Assembly: GCA_016926235.1 (NCBI GenBank)
Contig: JAFGOZ010000226.1
Coordinates: forward strand, 1-46,110
Origin: Bacteroidales bacterium
GTDB taxonomy: Bacteria; Bacteroidota; Bacteroidia; Bacteroidales; UBA10428
Reading direction: 5' to 3'
Length of the DNA: 46,110 nucleotides
The translations under genes were made by a program, and so were the position numbers. Position 1 is the stretch's first letter; every line of letters begins with the position of its first letter. Positions 17,208 to 28,600 of this stretch are shown here, one piece after another. The notes below the pieces were generated by a model. It made no database searches and had not been told where the DNA came from. It saw nothing but the letters and a program-made list of their open reading frames with translations.

Positions 17208-20200
17208 TTATTTTATCATGATCTTCTTCATGCTAACATCATCTTTATCATACAACTTAATAAAATAAATACCTGCAGGATACTCCTGAACACTTATGGT
17301 TGTTGTTTTCTGACCATCCTCAAGCTTACCTGCCCATACTACCTGGCCCTGAATATTTATGAGTTCAAGCAGAATATCTTCATTAAAATCTATACTTGAC
17401 TTCAATTCGATATTCAAAATATCATTTGCCGGATTCGGGTAAATCAATATATTGCTTGCCGATAAGCCGACTTCAACACTCGTGTTCAAATCCACATAAA
17501 CAGGGAAACTGCCTAAACAAATGCCGTTACTAACCGTTACAGAATACCAGCCCGGCAAATTAACTATCAGGGTTTGTCCTGTTGTAAAATCCTGCCATTG
17601 GTATGAAATATAACCATCACCCGCATCAAGAGTATAAGGGAAATGCACCCATAGTGTATCATCTGTCTGGCCAAAGTCCACATCCGGTGATTCCCTGACA
17701 AAAACGTCTCTTTGATACGTATCATTTGACGGATCTATATCATCTTCGTATTCAATTGTAAAATTGATCGTATTATCTCCTTCAATGGCATTATCAATAC
17801 CACCTGTAAAAATATAATTCCGGGATTGGAAAGGATCAAGACCGTTTACCAATACAACATCTTCCATATGGTTATATCCATTCAGTTCATATCCAACACG
17901 GATAGTATCATTCGGCAATACGTTCAGGTTTCCGCTATTACGTATCTGAATGTATACTGAACCATCAAGATCCTGCATACATACAGAATCCCCAATGTTT
18001 GCACCGGAAATAGTCATATCGTTTACCAGAATATATACATAAACAGTATCCCTGTCCTGGCATCCATTTGCATTGGTAACAAGTACATGATGGTTCATGC
18101 CGGAAGTTGCAGCTGTAACAGTATAGTACCTGTCCGTAGAACCATCCCTCCAGTAATAACTATAGCCTGTACCTGCTCCGGCATCTAATTGATAGGAAGC
18201 TATAAGCAATCCATCCACATCGTCGCCAAGGTCCACAACCGGGTTACTAAATATCTGATAGCTATCTGAGAATGTATTGTTATCAGGATAAAAATCACCA
18301 CTGGTAGCTATGCTTGCTAAAAAATTATATGTACCAACCGTATATGTTCGGGTTTGCGGGAAAGTAAATATAAAAGAATCATTGGGCTCATAATAACTGC
18401 CTGATATAAAGGTTCCATTCTGAGCTGTTCCGCTGTTTATAGTATAGCTCATATCTATCATTTCTCCCGGAACAATTGTGTCAGAACCAGTATTCCTTAT
18501 TAACACAGATACACTCTCCAGGAATCCTGAGAAACAGGTATCACCCGGATTAGTAATCCTTACCATTTCGAGGTCACGAACTTTCAAAAAGATATCCACC
18601 GTATCATGGCCAACACATCCCAGTGTATCAGTAACCGTAACCCAATAGCTGCCCGATTCATTTAATGTGTAACTATTCAGTGTATCATCAGGATTATCAT
18701 TCCACAAATAATCCACAAATTCAGTGCTGGTGTTTAATGTATAGGATGTATCTATAATCGTCCTGTCAGGACCCAGCATCGGATCCGGATACCCATAAGA
18801 TTCCACAGGGGCATCCGTCAGCATATCGTTACCATAAACTGAATCGTAAGGATATCTCACGGCTATATCAATTTCGTAAGTGACATCCAGCGCAGATAAA
18901 TCGGCTCCGGTTGTAAAAGTATATATAAATGAATCACCCGGATTAACTGTTTGTGCAAGAAGCATTGTTTCTGCAACAAAAGGTCGTGAATCCACACGAT
19001 ATGACATAACCACCTGACGTCCTGCGGCAAATGTATCTGTACCCACATTCCATACCCTGGCTATTATTGTTTCAGATGCACTCAACTCACAATCGTTAAC
19101 CGGCCATAACAAGCTATCCGGAGCCAGGTCGGGTATTAATTGCACTACATGTACAGTGCCCGTAACAGCACAACCATTTGTTCCATTGGCTATAGTATAT
19201 CCATAATCGCCTTCACCCGGTACATTAAAGGTCGGGGTAGTTGACCCGTCATAATGCCATTCATACGTATAATCTACATTATAATTGGGTATTAATACAA
19301 TCGTATCAGGCTCTACACTATATATGTAATCAGGCAAGCCCGGAATAGGGGCCGGTTTTACAGAAAACGTATGTATTGCTGTATCGTTATAGGATTCATA
19401 GAAATACGGATCATCTTCTATCAATGTATAAGCAACAACAGTATACACTCCGGTATCTACTAAACTAATCGGCTTTGTAAAATGGAAAGGGGCAGTTCCT
19501 CCAATCGGAATTGGAGTAGCTAAAGTAAATGTATCAATAACCGGTGCCCTGCCATTGACATCCAATCCAACAATGATATCTGTACCCGTAGAAAGCTGTA
19601 ATACTCCAAAATTTTTCACAGTAACCCATAAATAGGGTGAATTTACATACTGGCACTGGTTATCTTTAATTGAGTCTATAGAAATAACCCCTATATCATG
19701 AGGTGCTTCATATATTTTCACGTCATCAAATGCAATCCCATCATCTTCATGAGCTGTATCACTCTGGAAAAACATCCTGAATTTTACACTGGATTGGCCA
19801 TTTACATCTATGGGCAGGAACTGTTTTGCCGTAATCCAACCACCGCTGGAACCATCCCAGCCTTCGGTTCCAAGAGTCGGGATATCCGGATTATTGTACC
19901 AGTTCCAGTTTAAGGTATCTGTATCAGTAGGAACCAGGCTCCACGTATTACCATCATCGATTGAATATTGTAAAACAGCGCCATCGCCATTATACATAGT
20001 ATCAATTTCTTTCCATATCTTACATTCGAATATAGGTTTTTGTACTGTTGAAAAATCAAAGCATGGCGATTCAACATAAGCTGAATCATTTTCAACATAA
20101 GTAGAGTTATACCTTGTAGACCAGCACCTATTTGTTGGTTCAATAATTTTATATTTCACAGGATAATTCAAATCCCAGACACTTCGCGAATTCCCATCAT

Positions 20201-22169
20201 CTCTCCAGAATACCGGTTCAGAGGTAAAAGTTTGTGAATAGGGTAAATCAATCACAGGCATACTATACACCTCTGTAGTAATTGCATCCAGGGAATTATC
20301 CTCATCTCCTTCCATAAGCGTTGTAACTACCACATTGCTGTAAACAGCAGGTAGTGAAAGATCGACAGGTTTAGTAAAGGTAAAATCAATATAATCCGAC
20401 GGCTGGATACTAGAAAATATAGTGTCTGTTACCGTTTGTCCTCCATTAAATGTTATTCTTACCGGAATTAGTGCCGGTGTGGGTAATGCTCCATAATTCT
20501 GAACCCTGACCTGTGGATACTCTGTTGAACTATAGTCACATCCATATACCGGATAGAACAAATCAGAAACACCCACATCCTTGGTAACCCAGTCTCCGGT
20601 AATTAATACGTCATCAATATTCCACCCGCTTGTTGCATAGCTGCCAATCAAGTCACTTAAGGTAAACCTGATAAATACATCTCTTTTACCATCTGCATAA
20701 CTTGAAATATCATATGATTTTTGCAGCCAGGTTGGGTCAATAAAATAACCACCCATGGTCCAGCTATTAAAAATAATGTGCCATGTCTGAGCACTGTCAT
20801 TCGATACTTCAATAAAAGCCCTGCGCGCATTCTTATGAATATTCAGATAACGCTGAAAAGTTAATTTCACATCCCTGTAATAGTATAAATCCAGACCTAC
20901 AGGAATTGTTGCCCTGTATACACCATCACTGATTAACTCATAATTACCTAATTGTGCGCCTAACCCTGTAAGATCTGTCCCAAGCACAGTGTCGCCACTA
21001 AAGGCATAATCAGGGTCGGGATTGCCTGTTGTCTGATTATTTCCAGGGATTGTCCCTCCAAGACCTAAAGGTTTGTTTTTCTGAAATTCTCCTGTCAAAA
21101 TCCATTCAGTTGTACCTTCAAAATCGTCAAAAAATACAGTATTGTAAATAAGTCGTTTCCCTGCCGGATCAGTCAAAGTGGGCGGATAGTAACTGCCTCC
21201 TACCACAAGGTCATTGGCTTCAATATAAGCATCTACATAATCGTTATCAATTATCCCTGTGTCAATATCGAATGTAACCCATATTACATTTAGACCATAA
21301 TCAAGGGTCAGGTTAATTCCACTAAATACAACTTCCCCTCCGGTAAAACTTTGCGCTGTATATATCGGATTGTCTATAGAAAATAGAGTATCCTCGGTAT
21401 AATAAAGATTTACTCCTCCCGATTTAATATCATCGTCTTTATCACATCCGGATTGAATTGTTAAGGACTGCAATTGAATGCTACCAGAATTGCCCAGAAC
21501 ATTTAGATCTATCCTGAGTATTGGATTATTGTCAGTGCCACTGGCTACAAAACTTGTAGAAGCCTGCTTAATGAAATAAGATTCCAGATATTTTGTCACA
21601 ACGGCTGTTTCTATGATGAGAACTTCATCCACACAAGTACCATGACCATATTGCGTCTTCCCTTCAAATGCAATATAAAAAGTACTGCTTTTCGCACTGT
21701 CAGGAATTGGTATTACCCGATAGTTCCATTCTTCTACCGGATTAACATATTCCTCAAGCAAAACCCAGGCAGAATCCTGTCCTTTTTTATAATAAACTCG
21801 TAATTGGTCATTATAGGCACCTCCCCATGTCCATGTTTTTTGCACATGCCAAAATCGCAATTCCGGTTTTTGAGTAGCTAATAAATCTATGGGAACTGTT
21901 ATCAGCTTGGTTGCCTCCCCGTTAAAGCTTTGGAAGTCAAAGCAGGCATTCATTGTATCAGCGGCTGCACTGTCCGGGAAAAACTGGTGACCTCCCTGCC
22001 TGTACTTCCAGTTAACGAGAGTTGAACCGCTTACTTTCTCTTCGGTCCACCCGATTGGCAATGCCCCTTTAATAAAATTCTCATAAAGCAATGTATCCTG
22101 CGAATACAGGCAGCGGGAAACCAATACAAGCAAGAATATAACGGATAAACGAATCAACATAGTTTTCAT
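17208..22169 (-). CDS. Giant secreted multidomain protein with T9SS type A sorting domain
   Basis: The 1653-aa protein has a signal peptide (to about residue 24, LYSQ). A MAM/cleaved-adhesin-like domain follows (about 25-188), then a region like the BNR-repeat neuraminidase N-terminal domain (about 195-343). Two more MAM-like domains end in IDDVLI (near 530) and FDDVKIYE (near 830). The rest is a series of CARDB/Ig-like beta domains built on phrases such as VRNTGSDTIVPG and spaced Gly-Asp-Ser turns. The C terminus has IYPNPANDILNIEL and YPAGIYFIKLYDKD, a standard type A signal for type IX secretion, usually with anchoring to surface lipopolysaccharide. I see no catalytic domain, so an adhesin or matrix role is inferred. 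It is divergent from the 2103-aa gene. Confidence 0.88.
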   Translation of the reverse strand: MKTMLIRLSVIFLLVLVSRCLYSQDTLLYENFIKGALPIGWTEEKVSGSTLVNWKYRQGGHQFFPDSAAADTMNACFDFQSFNGEATKLITVPIDLLATQKPELRFWHVQKTWTWGGAYNDQLRVYYKKGQDSAWVLLEEYVNPVEEWNYRVIPIPDSAKSSTFYIAFEGKTQYGHGTCVDEVLIIETAVVTKYLESYFIKQASTSFVASGTDNNPILRIDLNVLGNSGSIQLQSLTIQSGCDKDDDIKSGGVNLYYTEDTLFSIDNPIYTAQSFTGGEVVFSGINLTLDYGLNVIWVTFDIDTGIIDNDYVDAYIEANDLVVGGSYYPPTLTDPAGKRLIYNTVFFDDFEGTTEWILTGEFQKNKPLGLGGTIPGNNQTTGNPDPDYAFSGDTVLGTDLTGLGAQLGNYELISDGVYRATIPVGLDLYYYRDVKLTFQRYLNIHKNARRAFIEVSNDSAQTWHIIFNSWTMGGYFIDPTWLQKSYDISSYADGKRDVFIRFTLSDLIGSYATSGWNIDDVLITGDWVTKDVGVSDLFYPVYGCDYSSTEYPQVRVQNYGALPTPALIPVRITFNGGQTVTDTIFSSIQPSDYIDFTFTKPVDLSLPAVYSNVVVTTLMEGDEDNSLDAITTEVYSMPVIDLPYSQTFTSEPVFWRDDGNSRSVWDLNYPVKYKIIEPTNRCWSTRYNSTYVENDSAYVESPCFDFSTVQKPIFECKIWKEIDTMYNGDGAVLQYSIDDGNTWSLVPTDTDTLNWNWYNNPDIPTLGTEGWDGSSGGWITAKQFLPIDVNGQSSVKFRMFFQSDTAHEDDGIAFDDVKIYEAPHDIGVISIDSIKDNQCQYVNSPYLWVTVKNFGVLQLSTGTDIIVGLDVNGRAPVIDTFTLATPIPIGGTAPFHFTKPISLVDTGVYTVVAYTLIEDDPYFYESYNDTAIHTFSVKPAPIPGLPDYIYSVEPDTIVLIPNYNVDYTYEWHYDGSTTPTFNVPGEGDYGYTIANGTNGCAVTGTVHVVQLIPDLAPDSLLWPVNDCELSASETIIARVWNVGTDTFAAGRQVVMSYRVDSRPFVAETMLLAQTVNPGDSFIYTFTTGADLSALDVTYEIDIAVRYPYDSVYGNDMLTDAPVESYGYPDPMLGPDRTIIDTSYTLNTSTEFVDYLWNDNPDDTLNSYTLNESGSYWVTVTDTLGCVGHDTVDIFLKVRDLEMVRITNPGDTCFSGFLESVSVLIRNTGSDTIVPGEMIDMSYTINSGTAQNGTFISGSYYEPNDSFIFTFPQTRTYTVGTYNFLASIATSGDFYPDNNTFSDSYQIFSNPVVDLGDDVDGLLIASYQLDAGAGTGYSYYWRDGSTDRYYTVTAATSGMNHHVLVTNANGCQDRDTVYVYILVNDMTISGANIGDSVCMQDLDGSVYIQIRNSGNLNVLPNDTIRVGYELNGYNHMEDVVLVNGLDPFQSRNYIFTGGIDNAIEGDNTINFTIEYEDDIDPSNDTYQRDVFVRESPDVDFGQTDDTLWVHFPYTLDAGDGYISYQWQDFTTGQTLIVNLPGWYSVTVSNGICLGSFPVYVDLNTSVEVGLSASNILIYPNPANDILNIELKSSIDFNEDILLELINIQGQVVWAGKLEDGQKTTTISVQEYPAGIYFIKLYDKDDVSMKKIMIK

Positions 22170-22634
22170 TTTATATTATATAAAAGGTATTTACTTATAA
22201 TAATTTCAATACTGATAATATGTAAAGGTAACTATTACCGGGTAAAAACAACCAAGCAATTTCTATTTTATATCCTTTTTATTGATCCCCTTTCATCAAA
22301 TAAACCCGGTAATATCTAAACGTAAATATAACTCAAACGGTTTCAATACAATACAAAAATTTATTTATGAACATTCCCTTATTAATAAAAAATCATTAAT
22401 ATTCAGCAAATTAGAAAAACACTTTGTTTATAAATAAGATGATCTTCTTCTATTTAGATAAAATAAAAATAACTAACAAATTAAAAATTAAGAGGTTATG
22501 GTAACCTATTCTTTTTTTTTTCGTATCGTAGGATAAAAGTTCCTGCTTTATTTTTCAGAATAAAAAAAACAATAAGAATAGTTTGATTTTGTTATATTTA
22601 CAACTTAATAAAAAAAACTAGATGTATTATCCTT
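22170..22634. other. Divergent control region between the two giant genes
   Basis: The 465-nt AT-rich gap drives genes in both directions. It contains a perfect 11-bp inverted repeat, TATTACCGGGT (22233-22243) and ACCCGGTAATA (22304-22314), 60 nt apart. A shorter GGTAA/TTACC hairpin (22227-22239) overlaps its left arm. TATATTTA at 22593-22600 could be a -7 box for the 22635 gene, but no TTTG lies at the right distance. Long A/T runs fill the rest and I see no RNA gene. Confidence 0.5.
22233..22314. repeat. 11-bp perfect inverted repeat
   Basis: TATTACCGGGT at 22233-22243 and its exact reverse complement at 22304-22314 are the only GC-containing islands in this AT-rich gap. They lie 64-145 nt upstream of the minus-strand giant gene. 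They could be paired operator half-sites or a looped hairpin in the leader. No regulator gene is close by. Confidence 0.4.
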
Positions 22635-25600
22635 ATGAATGCGCTTATAAATAATACAAAAAAAATCCTGGGCCTGTTAGCAGCTATATTCTTTTTGGCT
22701 CTTTCGGTAAATGCACAAACCGACCGAGAATTCTGGTATGTAATGCCAAATATTACCCCGGATCATAATTGGAAGGCAACGGGACAAGAAAACTATTTTG
22801 TTTTTACAACCACCAACCTGCCCGCAACCGTCAGGATTGAAATGCCTGCCAACCCTGCATGGACAGACGTGGTACTAAACATTCCCGCCAATTCGAACTA
22901 TCAATACACCATCACTCCCTTTACCCAACTACCCCAGATGAAGAATTATTTTGAAAATACCGTGGGCTCTCCTCCGCTACCGGGAAAAAATAACCGGGGT
23001 ATTCATATAACTTCCACATCTCTCATTACAGTTTATCATGAATATGCAAACACAAATAACCCTGATATATTTGCCCTAAAAGGAAGGAATGCCCTGGGAA
23101 GGTTATTTTATACCACGTTTCAGACCCGAATGTATAATGTAAATGCAGATGTGAATAACGCAACCGGCTGGAATGAACCTGCTTACTCGGCATTTGATAT
23201 TGTATTTACGGATAATGATACCTATATTGACCTGGTAATCCCTGCAGGCAAAGCCATATACCAGGGGCCTGGAATGACACCCCTTACAGGTTCTGTAACA
23301 CATCTCGGACCTTTTCAACAAGGCGAAACCTTTACTGCTATACCATATCAAACCACCAATCCTGAAGTAAATACAACAAAACCCATATGGAAAACCACCG
23401 ATTACTATCAGGATGGATATGGCCGTGCAGCTGCCGACCACCTAAATGGCGTAAAAGTTACCTCAACAAAAGATATCGCTATAACCCTGAAAGACGACTC
23501 GATGAAATCACGTCATCATGGTTGCTATGATCTGGCAGGAGACCAAACAATACCAACCCGCTTGCTGGGTACAACCTATATTGCGATGCGCGGACAGCTA
23601 GACAGGTACGACTCACCACCGCCTCCGCAAAAACCATGGACTGATTCTGATTTGTATACTTCAACTACTTGGTATATGCCCCCTGCAATATATGACCTTC
23701 TTGAAGAATTGTATATAACTGCAATCCATAACAATACTAGTGTGAGTATTAATGGAACCTCCATGACAACAATAAATGCCGGCCAGACATATCAATATGA
23801 TATTAGTAAAGACTCCCTTTTCTTATTAGTAGAAGCATCGGATTCTGTATACGTATTGCACATGTCCGGTTTTGGTTGTGAGATAGGCGAAGCTGTTCTT
23901 CCCTCTATAAGTTCCTGTACAGGCTCTGCCCAGGTTGGTTTTACACGAGCAAGTGATCTTCCTTTCTTTTTAAATATCATGGTAAGGGATTCTGCCCAGG
24001 ATAATTTCTTATTGAACGGCGCATATAATGCATTGCTTGATCAAAGTATATTTACAAAGATACATCCCAAATGGTGGGCTGCAAGGATAGGGCCAATTGA
24101 TACTTCAATAATCCATACAGGCAAGCAAACAATGATCTCAAATACCGAGGATGTCTTTCACCTGGGGATCATTAATGGAAATGAAACCGGAGGCACTCGT
24201 TTTGGGTACTTTTCGGACTATAATGTACTTCAAGTAGAAGCCTTTATTGTTGCCAGCGGTAGCCGTGATATACGAATGTGTTATGGCGAAAAAGCACAAA
24301 TCGTGGCTTCTGGTGGCTTCTTCTACCAATGGACACCAACGGACAGTCTTTCAGATCCTTTTAGCCCCACGCCCCTCGCTTATCCTGCCCACGATGAAAT
24401 ATACAGGGCTGAAGCCCGTGGTGCCTGTAAAAGTAAACAATATACGTATGTAAATGTTTCGGTTGCAACCCAATGTGATGCCGATTTTGTTATACTGGAT
24501 ACAGCCATAATATGCTCACCAGACAGTATAAAAATAATGGAATCTTCCCTTGGGGTAAGGAATTGCGAATGGTACTGGCGTTTACCGCGTTTCCCGGGCG
24601 ACCGTAATTCCTATAACTTAACATACGATAGTGCCTACAGGGATACAGTATTTTATCACACATATGTTAACAACAGTGACACAGTGGAAAACTGGCAAAT
24701 TATGCTGGTTACGTTAAATCCATACGATTGTCGTGATACAGCATATGGTTATGTCAGCATCCTGCCAAATACGACTGCCGAATTTCACGTCTCCGATTCG
24801 GTAGGCTGCCAGCCACTCACCGTGACATTTACCAATGATTCATATCAAGGTAATCGCTTCCGCTGGGACTTCGGAGATAATACCGGAGCGATTGACTCCA
24901 CCGGAAACCCCGTTTCACACCCCTATATTAATTATTCGGGTACAACCCAAACCTATACGCCTCGTTTATTTGCCTCAAAGTTTTATCCCGGATATGGGTT
25001 TTGTAGGGATTCAACACATTTTGATGATATAGTTGTATACCCCCAGCCGGAGGCAGATATTGTTATTGACCCCAGTGAAGCTTGTGCCCCTTATACAGCA
25101 ACTTTTACACCTGTCCTGGAAACGGTAGATACCGTGCTATGGACATTTGATTTTCCAAATAGTACTATTCAAACCAGTAACCTGATCCCGCAAACCAGGA
25201 CCTATACTAACACCGACCCTAACCCAATCACCCCGACAGTGATCCTTGAAGGATGGAGCCAGTATGGAGGCAGAATCTGTAGTGATATGGATACCCTTCA
25301 CCTTACTATATATCCTGAAGTAGAAGCAAGTTTTATCATGGACCCAATTGACCCCTGTGATGCTGATTCAACACCAATTAATTTTTACAATAATTCTAAT
25401 GGTTTTAAATTAAGCCATATGTGGCAGTTTGGAACAAGCGGATCAGACACTGCATTCAATCCTGCCCCCAGACTTTTTGAAAATAAAGATACTTCAACAT
25501 ACACCTATTACATTACCCTCGAAGAAACCACACAGGACTGGTTATATTGCTCCGACGATACAACTATGCCCCTGACTGTAAGGCCTTTTATCCATGCCGA

Positions 25601-28600
25601 ATTCGATATATCCGATGCCCTTCTTACCTGCCACGATTTTACCACTACATTTACCAATCTTACTAACAGGCCAAATGCGAATACTTATGTATGGTCTTCT
25701 ACACAAACAGGTATGACAACCCCTGCAATAAGCACATTTACAGATCCATCTCCATTTACTGTACAATATAACAATACAAGTATAGGTATCGTAAATGATT
25801 ATGTCACACTGGTTGCAACAAACCCTGAAGGTTGTACAGATACTGTAACCCATAGCCTGACAATTTATCCAACAGTGATTTCAAGCATCACGGCAATTGA
25901 TACTGTCGGATGCCAGCCCCATACTGTTAACTTTACCAATTTATCCACTCCCACAAGTCAAATTGTGTCCTATTCATGGGATTTCGGGGATAGCAGCTCT
26001 GCTTCCTATAATAGCAATATTCCAGTAAGTCACACATTCGAAAACTACACGGATGACCTTGTTATGTACCCGGTAACATTAACTGTCCGCAACAACCATG
26101 CATGCGAACATACTGATTTAATAAATGTATATGTCGGCCCCTGGCTGGAGGCTGAATTTTCGTTTAATGATACCAATAAATGCCACCCGAGGAATCTATA
26201 TCTGCAGGGAAGTTCTAAAGGGGCCATTGCACTGAATGGTTATAGTTGGGATTTTGATGATGGCGACTCTGTTACAAACTCATTTAATAGCAGTATAAAC
26301 CATACGTTTATCAATCCAAAACCTTCATCTCAGAATGACACATTTAATGTAAAGCTTAGAATTTCAAATTTTTTCCCAATAACCGGAATACCAGGAGGTG
26401 GCCTTACATGCACCGATGTTTTTACCAAACCTGTTGTCGTTTACCCCGAGGTATTTGCCAACTTCGACCCCTCACACTATTTTGGATGCAACCCACTTAC
26501 TGTAACTAATTTCGGAAATGTATCTTTGGGGGCAAAACATTACTATTGGAGCTTTGGTGATAATACTTTCGATAGTATTTCCTCCCCACCTCCACATATA
26601 TTCGAAAACGAAACCATCAACGATTATCCCTTCCCTGTTCATCTGCGAGCTCTTTCACAAAACACTGTTTGTGAAGATGATACCACCATTGATATCACGG
26701 TTGCCGGATTAATGATACCATACATTAAAATAGATGACCCTACGGTATGTCATATGGAACCCCTTCATATTTACAACCAATCCATAGGAAATATAACAAG
26801 TACATGGCATTTTGGTTCCAGCATTGAAGATTACCAGGATCCGGACTTTTATCATAGTTTGCCGAATACCGGCACTGCACCAAGAACAGTAACTGTTCGT
26901 CTGGTAGTTGCCAATAATGATCATCCAACCTGTACCGAGGAAACAACCCATAATGTGATAATATATCCCCAGGTAATTGCATCTTTCGATAGTATTCTGC
27001 CTGGTTGCCATCCGTTGGATAGAAATATTGTAAACACTTCAAAACCACTTAACAGGCCTAATTTATATGAATGGGATTTTGGAGACCTGGGCACAAGCGT
27101 TGATTCTGCGCCATTCCACAGGTTTAATAACTTCGAATATACAGATGTACAATACCTGGTAACGCTCAAAGCAACGTCCCCATATAATTGTGTGGATTCA
27201 ACCGAACAATGGGTTGATGTGTACCATGTGCCACTTGCTAAAATGTTTGTGCCCAATAATATAGCCTGTACGCCCAATTTGGTGCAATATACAAACAAAT
27301 CAAAATCAACAAATACTACAACATATTACTGGGATTTTGACTGGAATGGGGTTGTTGACACCATAACAACCGATGTTAATGTACCATTATCCTATCCATT
27401 TGAAAATCCCGGTTCAGGTTTATCTTCTTATACAAGCCACTTGCTGGCAGTAAGCAATCATGGCTGTACAGACTTCGACACGTTGACCATACAGGTATTC
27501 CCGGGAGTAGGTGCTATCTTTGGCCCTGACACCTTTGGTTGCAGCCCGGTACTTTACCAACCTATGAATTCATCATTCAACGCTGATAACTACGACTGGG
27601 AATTTATTAACGGCAATACCGTGTACCGTTCAACCGTTGCTGAACCCACACAAATACTTACCAATAAAACAAATCAGGATGTCCAATTTATGGTCATTTT
27701 AAATGCATCCTCAGAATCAGGATGTGCCGGTGTTGATACCCACTACGTAACCGTATTTCCTCAACCACGTACCGGATTCTCGGTTTCCTCTTCATTTAAC
27801 ACCTGGTATCCCGGCATAACTATTCAATTTTATAACGAATCCGAGCATATATTAAGATTTGGAGATAATCATCCGGTAGATTATGTCTGGAATTTTGGAG
27901 ATATTGCCGGTGATGAACAAAACAATAACGCCACAGTACCCCATACCTATTCCAGTTTCTCACATGATGAAGAAAGACGCAGTTATGTTATTACCCTTAC
28001 CGGGACCAACAGTCAACATCCACAGTGTACACATACCACGGTAGATACTATATTTATGGAACCGCCTGTACCGGAATTAAATGTTGTTGCTGTTGATGAT
28101 ATAATCGAAATATGTCAATATGAAAGCATAACCTTCAGGCTCGATGACACTTCGTATGTTGACCTTTCAGTACCAGATCCTGTAACGTGGAATTTTGATG
28201 ATGGCACCCCAATTGTATCAAATAGTTTGTTTAGTATGACCCATAGATATGATACGGCAAGGATATACCGGGTACAGGTTACATTAAAAGGAAACGGTAA
28301 CCTGAATACAGGCTTTGATGATATAATTGTTGTAGTGCATCCAAAACCCTACGCAAACTTTGATGTAGCACCGAGAACTGTTAGTCTGCCTGACTACGGA
28401 CTAATCAGGCTTTATAATTATTCCAGAGATGCAACCCAATACCAATGGTACGTGTATGGAACGGATTACAGTACCGTCCTTACAGGTTTTGAACCCACGT
28501 ATGATTATAATGTAGATGATGAATTGCACCTGCCCGGTGTTGGGGATACGGTAAAAATTACACTGGTTGCCTATAATGTCTATTTTTATGGTGACAACCG

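Noticed and set aside
26709..27298. Several overlapping minus-strand frames of about 100-125 aa
   Set aside because: They lie wholly within the 2103-aa PKD-repeat gene, which has clear protein-level repeats in its own frame.
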